DNA of 64,000 bases from Mycolicibacterium chubuense NBB4. GTDB lineage: Bacteria > Actinomycetota > Actinomycetes > Mycobacteriales > Mycobacteriaceae. The notes below the pieces were generated by a model. It saw only the letters and a list, made by a program, of their open reading frames with translations, was not told where the DNA came from and did not search any database. The stretch is taken from assembly GCF_000266905.1 (NCBI RefSeq), contig NC_018022.1:186001-250000 (forward strand), written 5' to 3'. How positions within the stretch are numbered: the first letter of the stretch is position 1; each line of letters starts with the position of its first letter. Shown here one piece after another: positions 50,228 through 57,731 of this stretch. The position numbers were made by a program, and so were the translations under genes.

Positions 50228-51150
50228 CCGACCCGCTCCTGCATCGGCGCCTCGAAACGTCTCAGCCTGCCGATGATCTGGCGCACCAGCTCCTGATAGT
50301 CGGCCGCCAGCCCGCTGGGGTCACTCGACCACATCGCCCGCGTCGGACTCTCCTTGCCCCGCAGCTTCGCGATGCGGCTGCGCCGCTCATCGTGGGCAAG
50401 CGCCACCAACTCCCCCGCCGTCTTATGCAACGTTCGCATATCCACCGCTGCAGCAGGAGCCGACCGGATGGTGATGTCGAACGGCGTCGTGCCGCTGCCC
50501 GCAAGCATCTCGTTGACCTGTGCAAAGACGTCTTCGTTGCGTTTCGTCGCGCGCGGATTGACGTCGAAAAGCAGCACTCCCAACAGTTGAATTGACGAAC
50601 CCTGCTTCCGGGCATGCCAGAACCGCCTGGCCAGCCGCGCCACCCCACCCAGGCTCGCCTGGTCATCCCGGGTCGGAATTAACAGATAGTTCGCGACCGA
50701 CAGATATGTGTCCAGAAGCGGGACGTCACCGGGGCCGGAGTCAATGACCACCAAGTCGTACCCCTCGGAGTCGCACAACAGGCTCAGCTGCGCCTCCAGG
50801 TTAGCCGCCATATCGATGCCGTTCTCGGCCATCACCTGCGCGGTAGCACCGGCCACCGCGAGATGCGGGCCGCCCGCAATCACGTCGAGATTGGGCCGGA
50901 CGTCACGCACCGGTGTCAGCGGCGCCCCGAATTGCAACGTCTGCGCCAGAGACTGGCCGCCATCTCCCTCGACACCTAAGTCCTCCACCGTGACATTGGC
51001 CTGTGGGTCGCCGTCGACGACGAGGACTCGGCGTCCACGCTTGCCGGCGGCGGCGATCATCTCAGCGATGGCTGCCACCGTGGTGGACTTCCCGACGCCA
51101 CCCTTTTGATTGGCAACTAGGACCACGCGTGCCTGCCCGTTCATCGTCAT
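50224..51150 (-). CDS. parA: ParA partition ATPase, first cassette
   Basis: A 308-residue protein: NQKGGVGKSTT deviant Walker A near residue 12-22, VLVVDGDPQANVTVEDLG, VVIDSGPGDVPLLD and IPTRDDQASLGGV, the usual ParA motifs. ATG 51150 (or ATG 51144) is chosen because the protein then starts like ParA; the upstream extension is Arg/Pro-rich nonsense. It would hydrolyse ATP on the nucleoid to move plasmid copies apart. It has no N-terminal HTH, so it is the short (type Ib-like) class. A second ParA is encoded at 53269. Confidence 0.92.
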   Translation of the reverse strand: MTMNGQARVVLVANQKGGVGKSTTVAAIAEMIAAAGKRGRRVLVVDGDPQANVTVEDLGVEGDGGQSLAQTLQFGAPLTPVRDVRPNLDVIAGGPHLAVAGATAQVMAENGIDMAANLEAQLSLLCDSEGYDLVVIDSGPGDVPLLDTYLSVANYLLIPTRDDQASLGGVARLARRFWHARKQGSSIQLLGVLLFDVNPRATKRNEDVFAQVNEMLAGSGTTPFDITIRSAPAAAVDMRTLHKTAGELVALAHDERRSRIAKLRGKESPTRAMWSSDPSGLAADYQELVRQIIGRLRRFEAPMQERVG

Positions 51151-51954
51151 ACCGGTGACGGTAAGGCGGTCGGTCCTCACGGCCGGTCCGCCACACCCCT
51201 GCGATACCGAACTGTAACCGGAGTGTTTATTGGGACGACTGGGATTCCGGTGAACTGGACAGCCACGCGGCGGTCGGGACGGCGTGGCGCCCGCCGTCGC
51301 CCCCGCGCGCGGCAACGGAGGTGTGCTCGCCCCTAACACGATCGTGGGGCAATGCGTAAACCCGTCCGCTCCGACACGCTAGAAACCGGACTGATCGCCG
51401 TGCTGGCGGTCGATTAAGCGACAAACCGACGGCTCGGTCGTGTCCACATCCGAACCAACGTCCCAGCAGGAAACCCGTTGCACGGACGTGCGTCCGGACG
51501 TTGTTGACCCGGAAATAGGTCGTGTCGTTGCCCGTCAGATACCCGGCATTTCAGTCGTCACATGCACGGGTCGACGCTCAGCAGTAACCCGTGAAGTAGG
51601 CCGCCGTACGCCCGTTGCAAGTCTGGCACGACACCCAACGAATATCCGGCTTGCCATCCGTCGTAAGCCCGGATTCTGCAGGTAGGCGCAGTATGGGGGG
51701 ACTACTCCGCGCAGTCCGGACGCGCGGAACTCGGCTTCTAGAGTAAACGCAGAAAGGCCGGCGGTCACGCCACCAGCGCCGACATCGGACAGATGCCAAC
51801 CCGATGATTCCTTCGGGCGCAGCCTGTCCGCGCCGCTTCGACGACCGCGACGATGAGCTAACGAGCGCTGATAGCGCTGTCCACCCGCCATCACCGGGTG
51901 CGTCCGCAGCGGGTCCGCCAATCTAGCAGGCGCTGCAAAGGGAAATATCTGGGC
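51151..51954. other. 800-bp region with no well-supported gene
   Basis: The region lies between parA (starting 51150) and the HTH gene ending at 51955. On the minus strand, around 51578-51660, one frame ends KPDIRWVSCQTCNGRTAAYF, with a CxxC pair, preceded in another frame by AFTLEAEFRASGLRGVVPPY. A decayed short zinc-ribbon protein is possible, but starts and frame do not agree. It may also contain a replication origin; no iterons or AT-rich block stand out beyond a short stretch near 51215-51235. Confidence 0.4.
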
Positions 51955-52779
51955 TCAGGTGGCCGCGTAAATAGGACCCGATGCCCGCAGTGGGGGAGGG
52001 GAGTCCAATGCGAACGCGCGGTGCGAAGCCTCCGCCCGACCCAGAGCAGCGAAACGGCTGCGGAGAGCGTCAATCCGGTTCAGCGTCGAATGCACACGAT
52101 CAGGACGCGTGCTGGCTAACGCCATGACCGCAGTGGCTGTCCGCAGTTCGGTGGCCGCAAGGCCGAGCAACACCATCGTGGCCGGGGTGAGGGCCTCATC
52201 GCGTAGGTCGACCGCAAGCTCGTCAATCCACTCGCGCTCGTCGTCGGCAAGCTGGTACTGGCCGGCGTGGTCGATGACGGCCACGGTCAGCGATCGCACC
52301 AGATCGCTATGCCGACTGAGCCAGTCAAGCTCCTCCCCGCGATGCAGCTGCGACGCCCGAGCTGCGCGGCGCTCGGCACGAGTGATCTTCTCATCGGGTC
52401 GGTCGTAGCGCAGCAACGCCTCCAAGCGATCGATCCGGTCCACCACGCCTTGCTTCCCGACGCCGACCTGGGACCCCAACTGGGCCAGCGACAACCCTCG
52501 CGCGCGGCCGGCCGTGAGGAAATGGAGTTCCCGACGCCGATCCTCCCACCACAGCCAGTTGTTGAGCGTCAACGCATCGCAGACATCCGCTTGAAGAACC
52601 CACAACGGGATGTCATTGCCACTGAATTTGCGCAGGTAATCCAGCACATCACGAGGATCGGAACTCTCGGCGTCGGGCAGCAGATCGCGGTGCTTATCGT
52701 CGACTTTGTCACGCCGGCGCGCGATCACGGTGATGGCTCGGACCGCCTCGATTCTGTGAACCTTCGGGCGCATCGCCAT
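51955..52779 (-). CDS. DNA-binding protein with central helix-turn-helix
   Basis: A 274-residue protein. The middle has a clear HTH (GLSLAQLGSQVGVGKQGVVD, RIDRLEALLRYDRPDEK), and the remainder is helical and charged (LTVAVIDHAGQYQLADDERE, WIDELAVDLRDEALTPATMV). It lies between the two partition cassettes and may regulate both or act as a plasmid regulator. Family not recognised. ATG 52779 begins MAMRPKVHRIEAVRAITVIA. Confidence 0.65.
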   Translation of the reverse strand: MAMRPKVHRIEAVRAITVIARRRDKVDDKHRDLLPDAESSDPRDVLDYLRKFSGNDIPLWVLQADVCDALTLNNWLWWEDRRRELHFLTAGRARGLSLAQLGSQVGVGKQGVVDRIDRLEALLRYDRPDEKITRAERRAARASQLHRGEELDWLSRHSDLVRSLTVAVIDHAGQYQLADDEREWIDELAVDLRDEALTPATMVLLGLAATELRTATAVMALASTRPDRVHSTLNRIDALRSRFAALGRAEASHRAFALDSPPPLRASGPIYAAT

Positions 52780-52928
52780 GCCGTCAGTATTTCACTGACG
52801 GCTGGATACGTGACGCTGGGACAGCGTGTGTTGCAGTGTCCGCTGAGCCTTCACACGCGAAAACCTTAGCGCGAGAGCGACCCTCAAACCTGGACGTAGA
52901 GACACCAACCCTCAAAACGTCACGTGAC

Positions 52929-52950
52929 GATTTACTGCGGTGAATCGAAC
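52929..52950. promoter_or_regulatory. Degenerate copy of the palindromic site
   Basis: TTTACTGCGGTGAATCGAAC (52931-52950) matches the copy at 53067-53086 at 17 of 20 positions and is itself partly palindromic (GATTTAC ... GTGAATC). It is 136 bp from that copy in the same orientation and ahead of the second parA, as expected for a repeated Par-binding site or operator. Confidence 0.45.
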
Positions 52951-53066
52951 GACAAATCTAAGCTCCGGCCGATCGAATTTGGCGGAACTCGGTCCGCCTA
53001 CCTGGCGTGCCGCATATGTCGTCCCGCGCTGCATCGGCGGGGAGAAGCGTGCTCGTCCTCCGTCGA

Positions 53067-53086
53067 TTTACCGCGGTAAAGCGAAC
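53067..53086. promoter_or_regulatory. Palindromic site, copy 2, upstream of the second parA
   Basis: TTTACCGCGGTAAAGCGAAC has the perfect 14-bp palindrome TTTACCGCGGTAAA (53067-53080). It matches the copy at 49497 at 19 of 20 positions. It lies about 190 bp before the second parA ATG. It is a candidate parS or operator shared by the two partition cassettes. Confidence 0.6.
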
Positions 53087-53268
53087 CCGCCGAATGCCGA
53101 TCGGCAATTTCCGCCTGCCCGAGCGCGCTCCGAAGATTGGACTGTCCGACCCGAGTCGAGTTGTCGAGGCGTGTTGCGAACCCAGAATCGCCCGACGGGG
53201 CAGTAAGGTAAATCGCGTCTGATCCGAAGTACTCCGCTGCGCGGGGGAAGCATACGGAAGGGCCATTC

Positions 53269-53982
53269 ATGGCTATCCATGTCCTGCTCAATCAAAAGGG
53301 CGGCGTCGGCAAGAGCACACTGTCGGTCAATCTGGCCGCCGTGACCGCCGATGTCCTCAACCGCGGCGACGACCCCGACGCGAGCTCGCCTGTTCTTGCG
53401 CTTTCGGTCGACCCCCAGGGCTCCGCCGTCTGGTGGGCGTCGCGAATGAACGACCTGCCGTTCCACATCGCCCAGGCCCACGACGACCTCGAAAACTTGG
53501 CCAAGCTCAAAGACCTGCCCGGTATCCAACACGTCTACGTCGACACTCCGGGGTGGATCGACCTCGACGGGGATAGCCACGGCGCCGACCCGCTCGGCCG
53601 CGGGCCCGCCGCCGACGTCCTACGCGCGGTGCTAGACATGGCCGATCAGGTCATCGTGCCCATCGAACCCGAACCGCTGAGCTTCGACCCGACCGCCCGC
53701 ACCATCGGCAGAGTTGTGCAACCCCGCGGATTGCGATACCTCGTCGTCATCAACAACTGGGATCCCCGAGACGGCACCTACGACCTCAATCAGACCAAGG
53801 AATTCGTCAAAGCCAACGGGTGGCCGCTGGCCAACACGGTGATCCGCCACTACAAACTGCACGTCCGCGCCAGCGCCGAAGGTCAGGTCGTCACCGAGTA
53901 TCCGGCCAATAGGGTTGCGCTCCAAGCGCGCGAAGACTTCTACAAATTCGCGCTCGAACTTAACGTCGGAGGAACCCGCTAA
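53269..53982 (+). CDS. parA: ParA partition ATPase, second cassette
   Basis: A 237-residue protein: NQKGGVGKSTLSVNLAAV at the N terminus, LSVDPQGSAVWWA, VYVDTPGWIDLD and VIVPIEPEPLSFDPT, the ParA/Soj motif set, with Trp-containing replacements typical of plasmid forms. ATG 53269 follows GGAAGG. The stop shares a base with the parB start (TAATG). It is distinct from the first ParA (308 residues, minus strand) and pairs with a Spo0J-type ParB. Confidence 0.92.
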   Translation: MAIHVLLNQKGGVGKSTLSVNLAAVTADVLNRGDDPDASSPVLALSVDPQGSAVWWASRMNDLPFHIAQAHDDLENLAKLKDLPGIQHVYVDTPGWIDLDGDSHGADPLGRGPAADVLRAVLDMADQVIVPIEPEPLSFDPTARTIGRVVQPRGLRYLVVINNWDPRDGTYDLNQTKEFVKANGWPLANTVIRHYKLHVRASAEGQVVTEYPANRVALQAREDFYKFALELNVGGTR

Positions 53983-54824
53983 TGGCCCGCGGACAACGCG
54001 TCAACCTGGCCGAACTCCACGCAGTAGTCGGCGACAAATCGCCGGTGGACAAAGGTCAAACGCCACGGGACGACGCCGCAGTCCACGCCGCGGTGCTAAC
54101 CGATCTCACCGCCAATCCCCGCAACCCCCGCGAGGAGCTGGGCGACCTCGCGGACCTGCAATCTATCGCCGACATCCAGCTTCAGCCCGCCACCGTGGTG
54201 ACGCGCGAGGCCTACCTCAATCTCTATCCCGACGACACCATCACCACGCGTTACGTCGTCGTCAATGGGTGTCGCCGGCTGGCGGCGGCGCACAAATACG
54301 GACGCAGCGACCTGGCAATCGTTGTCAATGACACCATCGCCCGCGATCGCGTCACGCTGATTTCCGCCAGCATTGCCGAGAACGTGGACCGACAGGACTT
54401 CGACGTCATCGAAGAAGCACGCGCGGTCGAAGCGCTAGTGGCTGAATGCGGGTATGCCGACGTGGCGGCGGAGCGACTGAAGAAGTCTGCCGGGTGGGTG
54501 TCTCAGCGCCGTGCCCTGCTTCAACTGGCCCCCGAACTTCAAACCGCCCTGCGCCGCGGTGAACTCGCGATCCGGGAGGCACGCCAACTCGCCCGTGTGC
54601 CGCTCGAGGAACAGGTGACGCGCTGGCAGGCGACCCTCGACCGGAACGCAGCGGGGGAGGGCAGTAATTCCGACAAGCGTCCCCCCAGCCGCTCCCGAGT
54701 GATCTCCTCGGCGATCGCCGATTTCTCCGCACAACCAGAACTGCTGGCCAACGCTTTGCGCACCTACCTTGGCCCCGACGGCGTGCAACGACTGCGTGAC
54801 TTGCTGGCCGATTCGGGCCGATGA
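53982..54824 (+). CDS. parB: ParB/Spo0J-type partition protein
   Basis: A 280-residue protein with the ParB nuclease-like N-terminal domain (ANPRNPREELGDLADLQSIA, NGCRRLAAAHKYG with the GxRR box, ENVDRQDFDVIEEARAVEAL). The HTH follows (ERLKKSAGWVSQRRALLQLA) with a C-terminal dimerisation region. It binds a centromere-like site and CTP in this family. ATG overlaps the parA stop. The palindromic copies at 52931 and 53067 lie just upstream of the cassette and are its likely targets. Confidence 0.92.
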   Translation: MARGQRVNLAELHAVVGDKSPVDKGQTPRDDAAVHAAVLTDLTANPRNPREELGDLADLQSIADIQLQPATVVTREAYLNLYPDDTITTRYVVVNGCRRLAAAHKYGRSDLAIVVNDTIARDRVTLISASIAENVDRQDFDVIEEARAVEALVAECGYADVAAERLKKSAGWVSQRRALLQLAPELQTALRRGELAIREARQLARVPLEEQVTRWQATLDRNAAGEGSNSDKRPPSRSRVISSAIADFSAQPELLANALRTYLGPDGVQRLRDLLADSGR

Positions 54825-54827
54825 CGC

Positions 54828-55268
54828 CTACAGGTCCGCAAGATCGCCCAGATGGCCTGGCGTATTGAACTGTCCCAGCGCGTCCAGGTACCGCTCGGCG
54901 ACGCGCCGATAATGCTCGGCCGCCTCATTGCCCGCGCCGCCCGCCTGAAGAAGGTCCTGCTGAGCAGCAATTAGTAGCCGGTTAGCCTCCTGTAACGATA
55001 CAACCTGCGCCTGGAGGTCCTGTACCTGCCAATGCGCGCCCGAAGAAGCCGGTAGTGCATCAGCAGCCGGGGGCAGTTCACTGACATAGACATACCAGCG
55101 CAGCCGCTCCGGCCGCGGCATCGCGCCACCCCGCAGGTGCCCCGCAGTGATCGCCTTTATCAACGTGCGCGGATCTTTCCCTAACCTCGAGGCAGCCTCC
55201 TGCAACGGAACCACTTCTCCCTGCGGTTCCGTCTCCACTCCCGGTGGCGGCTGCTTAGGCGGGCTCAT
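54828..55268 (-). CDS. Excisionase-like HTH and coiled-coil protein
   Basis: A 146-residue protein: VVPLQEAASRLGKDPRTLIK, AITAGHLRGG form a MerR/excisionase-like winged HTH (residues 18-60). They are followed by a coiled coil (WQVQDLQAQVVSLQEANRLL, IAAQQDLLQ) and a helical tail. It ends 3 bp after parB's stop, converging. It may be a small regulator of the plasmid. Alternative: a stability or recombination accessory. Confidence 0.6.
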   Translation of the reverse strand: MSPPKQPPPGVETEPQGEVVPLQEAASRLGKDPRTLIKAITAGHLRGGAMPRPERLRWYVYVSELPPAADALPASSGAHWQVQDLQAQVVSLQEANRLLIAAQQDLLQAGGAGNEAAEHYRRVAERYLDALGQFNTPGHLGDLADL

Positions 55269-55458
55269 CCTGCTCTCGACGCGTCTACGGCATTAGAAGC
55301 ATTATGCTCTTAGTTTACGGCATTGGGAACGACACGCGGCTATGTCTGCCGACTGTAGGGCGCAAGTAGCGACACTATGTCGTAAGCTAACGTCATCGCG
55401 CAGCGCAACCCAGCGCAGCGGCGTACTTGACGCCAAACGGACCGGGAAGGGTACGGCC

Positions 55459-55632
55459 ATGAGTGGTATGAGCGGAAGCGAAACCCGCCAGCTGAAAAAA
55501 GGCGTCTTCGTGCGGTTCACCGATGCCCAGCTTGCACTGCTGCAAGATGCCGCGACCCATCAAGGCGTGAGTGTGCCGCAGCTATTGCGCGACCGTTCAC
55601 TTAATCCCGAGATCGAGCGCGCCGCCTCCTAG
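55459..55632 (+). CDS. Small ribbon-helix-helix/MobC-like protein
   Basis: A 57-residue protein. ATG 55459 follows GGGAAGGG. It reads LKKGVFVRFTDAQLALLQDA, ATHQGVSVPQLLRDRSLNPE, with the strand-helix-helix pattern of ribbon-helix-helix proteins, as in MobC-type mobilisation accessory proteins and plasmid antitoxins. No relaxase gene is next to it in the window. It may assist DNA transfer or control a nearby promoter. Confidence 0.58.
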   Translation: MSGMSGSETRQLKKGVFVRFTDAQLALLQDAATHQGVSVPQLLRDRSLNPEIERAAS

Positions 55633-55790
55633 CCGTAGCTGCACCGACCACCCGCAACGTCGAAAGAGACACTGGCTGCTAGTTGAATCGGCGGAACGCG
55701 CAGACTGTCGGGCTCTGTAACGCCTGCCAGCCCCTTAGATGAAGTGAGCACCCATCCAGCGGAGTTGTCGCCTGCGAAGCAGGAGTTTCC

Positions 55791-56015
55791 ATGGCAGTCA
55801 AGCGGCGCGACGATGCGGCGCTGTCGCCACGTCCCGGCACACGGGGGAGAACCGCAGCCCCAGCCGCATCCACGTACGGGCTGCAATTCCCCCCAGGCGA
55901 CAAATGCTGGCCGTCGTCAAATCGAGCCGGGCACTTTCCATTGCGGATACTACCCGGCGCCGGTCAGCCTTTCGTGTCACCGTCCGGCAACCCCATCCCG
56001 AGAAGTAGCTCATAA
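55791..56015 (+). CDS. Short hypothetical protein
   Basis: A 74-residue frame: ATG 55791 after AGGAG. It reads MAVKRRDDAALSPRPGTRGR, then TYGLQFPPGDKCWPSSNRAG, HFPLRILPGAGQPFVSPSGN, PIPRSSS. The second half has regular beta-like pattern and no frame noise. Family unknown. It sits 180 bp before the first hydrolase gene and may share its transcript. Confidence 0.42.
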   Translation: MAVKRRDDAALSPRPGTRGRTAAPAASTYGLQFPPGDKCWPSSNRAGHFPLRILPGAGQPFVSPSGNPIPRSSS

Positions 56016-56143
56016 CCGTCATCCCGGTCTACGTTTTCAAGACCTGCGCAAACTAGAACGACCCTGAGGGAAAGATCCCGTGGTTGTCTAGCCGCTGTAA
56101 CAGCGGTCCTAGCCGCGGACAGCCACCGTCGAGCCGAGCCGAA

Positions 56144-56710
56144 TGTGGGTTTGGTGGTGGTCGGTGGTGTTGGTGGTGGGTGATACTGCCGGTCATGTCT
56201 TTGCAGGGCCTGGTTGACGCTACGGCGACGTCGCTCGATGGTGCGCGGGCTCTGTACGGTCAGCCGGTTCCGGCGTCGGGGTTGCCTTCGACGGGTGGGT
56301 TGCAGAGCCTCAAGACCGATTTGGCGGCGTCGGTGGACACGGTGCCGGCGTCGTGGGGTGGTCGTGGGGGAGAGGGCTACAAGCTGGCCGGGGGCCACGG
56401 GGTCGCGGCGTTGGACAACGCGGTGGGTGCCGATCGTGGGGTGGGCCCGCAGGTGGTGACGGCTTCGAATGAGTCCCGTGATGGTCGGTCGGGGATGAAC
56501 AACGTGGTCAGTGACACCAGGGCGGGGGTCCACGCGATTGCTCCGAGCACCGACACCCCGGCGGGTAAGACGGTGTTGGTCAATCATCTGGAAGGCCAGC
56601 TCGACCGCGCGAAGGACCTGCTCACCAGATCCGAGCAACGAAACATTGCTCTAGCGAACATGATTCGCGCTGCCGGTGGTGGTTACGGCGCCCGTCCGAT
56701 GGGTGGTGGC
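56144..56710 (+). repeat. 567-bp near-identical direct repeat, copy 1
   Basis: By eye alignment this stretch matches 61643-62209 with a single difference (C at 56220, G at 61719). It starts 51 bp before the ATG of the first hydrolase gene and ends in the Gly-Met linker. Beyond it, the two genes are unrelated. Such identity over coding and upstream DNA points to recent duplication or gene conversion. Confidence 0.9.
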
Positions 56711-57301
56711 ATGGGCGGTGGAATGTCTCCACTGGGATCGCTATCGGCGCTGAGCGGGTTGACCAACGCACTTCCGGGATTGTCGGGCTCCTCGTCCCCC
56801 CGTCGCGGTGCCGCGACGCGCGGTGCTGCACCACCCTCCTCTGCGGCAAAGATCGCCGTGGAAGACGTCAGCTTCGCCGGCCGCGGAACCTTCCCCAAAG
56901 GGTCACAAGCAATGTCGGAAGCCATCAACGCCGCCCTGGACGCCCGCGGCGTCACCGACCCCATGGCCCGAAAGCGCTGGCACGACGGTTACATGACGCT
57001 GACCGGGCGCGAGAGCGGGCACAACGCCAGCGTCGTGAACGTGTCCGACTCCAACGCCCACGGCGCACGAAGGTCCGATGGCGCCCCGGCCAACAGCTCG
57101 CGCGGCCCCGCCCAATGCATCCCAACGACCTTCGCCGGCTACCACCAGCCGGGCACCTCGACGAGCATCTACGAGCCCGTAGCCAACATCGCCGCGTCGA
57201 TGAACTACGTCATGGACCGCTACGAAGTAAGCCCCGATGGCTCCAACCTGGCGTCGCGCGTGCCCCAGGCGAACTACGCCGCACGCGGCCGAGGGTATTG
57301 A
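56195..57301 (+). CDS. Exported protein with lytic transglycosylase (SLT-like) C-terminal domain
   Basis: A 368-residue protein. Residues 1-170 form an Esx-like helical region with SWGGRGGEGY as turn-like motif. A Gly/Met/Ser linker follows, then a catalytic domain from about 240: MTLTGRESGHNASVVN with the putative catalytic Glu (about residue 273), SDSNAHG and SRGPAQCIPTTFAGY, the signature of goose-lysozyme/SLT-type lytic transglycosylases. The N-terminal part is identical but for one residue (Ala9/Gly9) to that of the gene at 61694, whose C terminus is a different hydrolase. Likely an ESX-exported enzyme that cuts peptidoglycan for transfer. No Sec signal is seen. Confidence 0.78.
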   Translation: MSLQGLVDATATSLDGARALYGQPVPASGLPSTGGLQSLKTDLAASVDTVPASWGGRGGEGYKLAGGHGVAALDNAVGADRGVGPQVVTASNESRDGRSGMNNVVSDTRAGVHAIAPSTDTPAGKTVLVNHLEGQLDRAKDLLTRSEQRNIALANMIRAAGGGYGARPMGGGMGGGMSPLGSLSALSGLTNALPGLSGSSSPRRGAATRGAAPPSSAAKIAVEDVSFAGRGTFPKGSQAMSEAINAALDARGVTDPMARKRWHDGYMTLTGRESGHNASVVNVSDSNAHGARRSDGAPANSSRGPAQCIPTTFAGYHQPGTSTSIYEPVANIAASMNYVMDRYEVSPDGSNLASRVPQANYAARGRGY

Positions 57302-57731
57302 GACCGGCGAGCCGAGCCGTCGAGTCGTCGGCGGCGGCTGTGGGTCGTTTGTCGTTTTTCTCGGCTACGGTATTGGTGGCGCTGGTGTAGGTCCACTCCG
57401 TGTCGTCTTGCGAATCTTATATGTCCCCTGAAGTCGTAAACGACCCATCTCGGATGGCAAGACATCTGACCATTGTTTGCTCGTGCCGGTGACCAGTTGA
57501 GGAGCTGCACGCGAGATGGGGTCGAGCCGTTGCGGGAGTGGTATGTCGCAGTGGATCGTGCCAAACCGGGGCGCTTCTGGTTCCTTGCCATCCGACGGGA
57601 TTCCCGCAAACCTAGACGAGCGGCCACGGCGCTGCGATGCGTCGCAAAGCCTCGGCGAATGTGGCGATTTCGCGTGTCATTGCTGGCTGCTGCGAGAGGG
57701 CGGCCGCAAACATTCTTCCGCGACACGCGTG
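57302..57731. other. Region between the first hydrolase and the subtilase gene
   Basis: About 430 bp with no supported gene. Frames on the plus strand cross into the antisense of the subtilase gene and are probably chance. Near 57340-57365 GTTTGTCGTTTTTCTCGG follows GC-rich sequence and could terminate the plus-strand gene, but no clean stem was found. Confidence 0.4.

Larger units (their letters stand above)
52780..53268. other. Intergenic region between the HTH gene and the second parA
   Basis: About 490 bp that hold two copies of the palindromic site (52931 and 53067) and the promoters of two divergent genes. GGAAGG lies 8 nt ahead of the parA ATG 53269. No gene is supported on either strand. 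This is the best candidate partition site of the second cassette. Confidence 0.5.
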
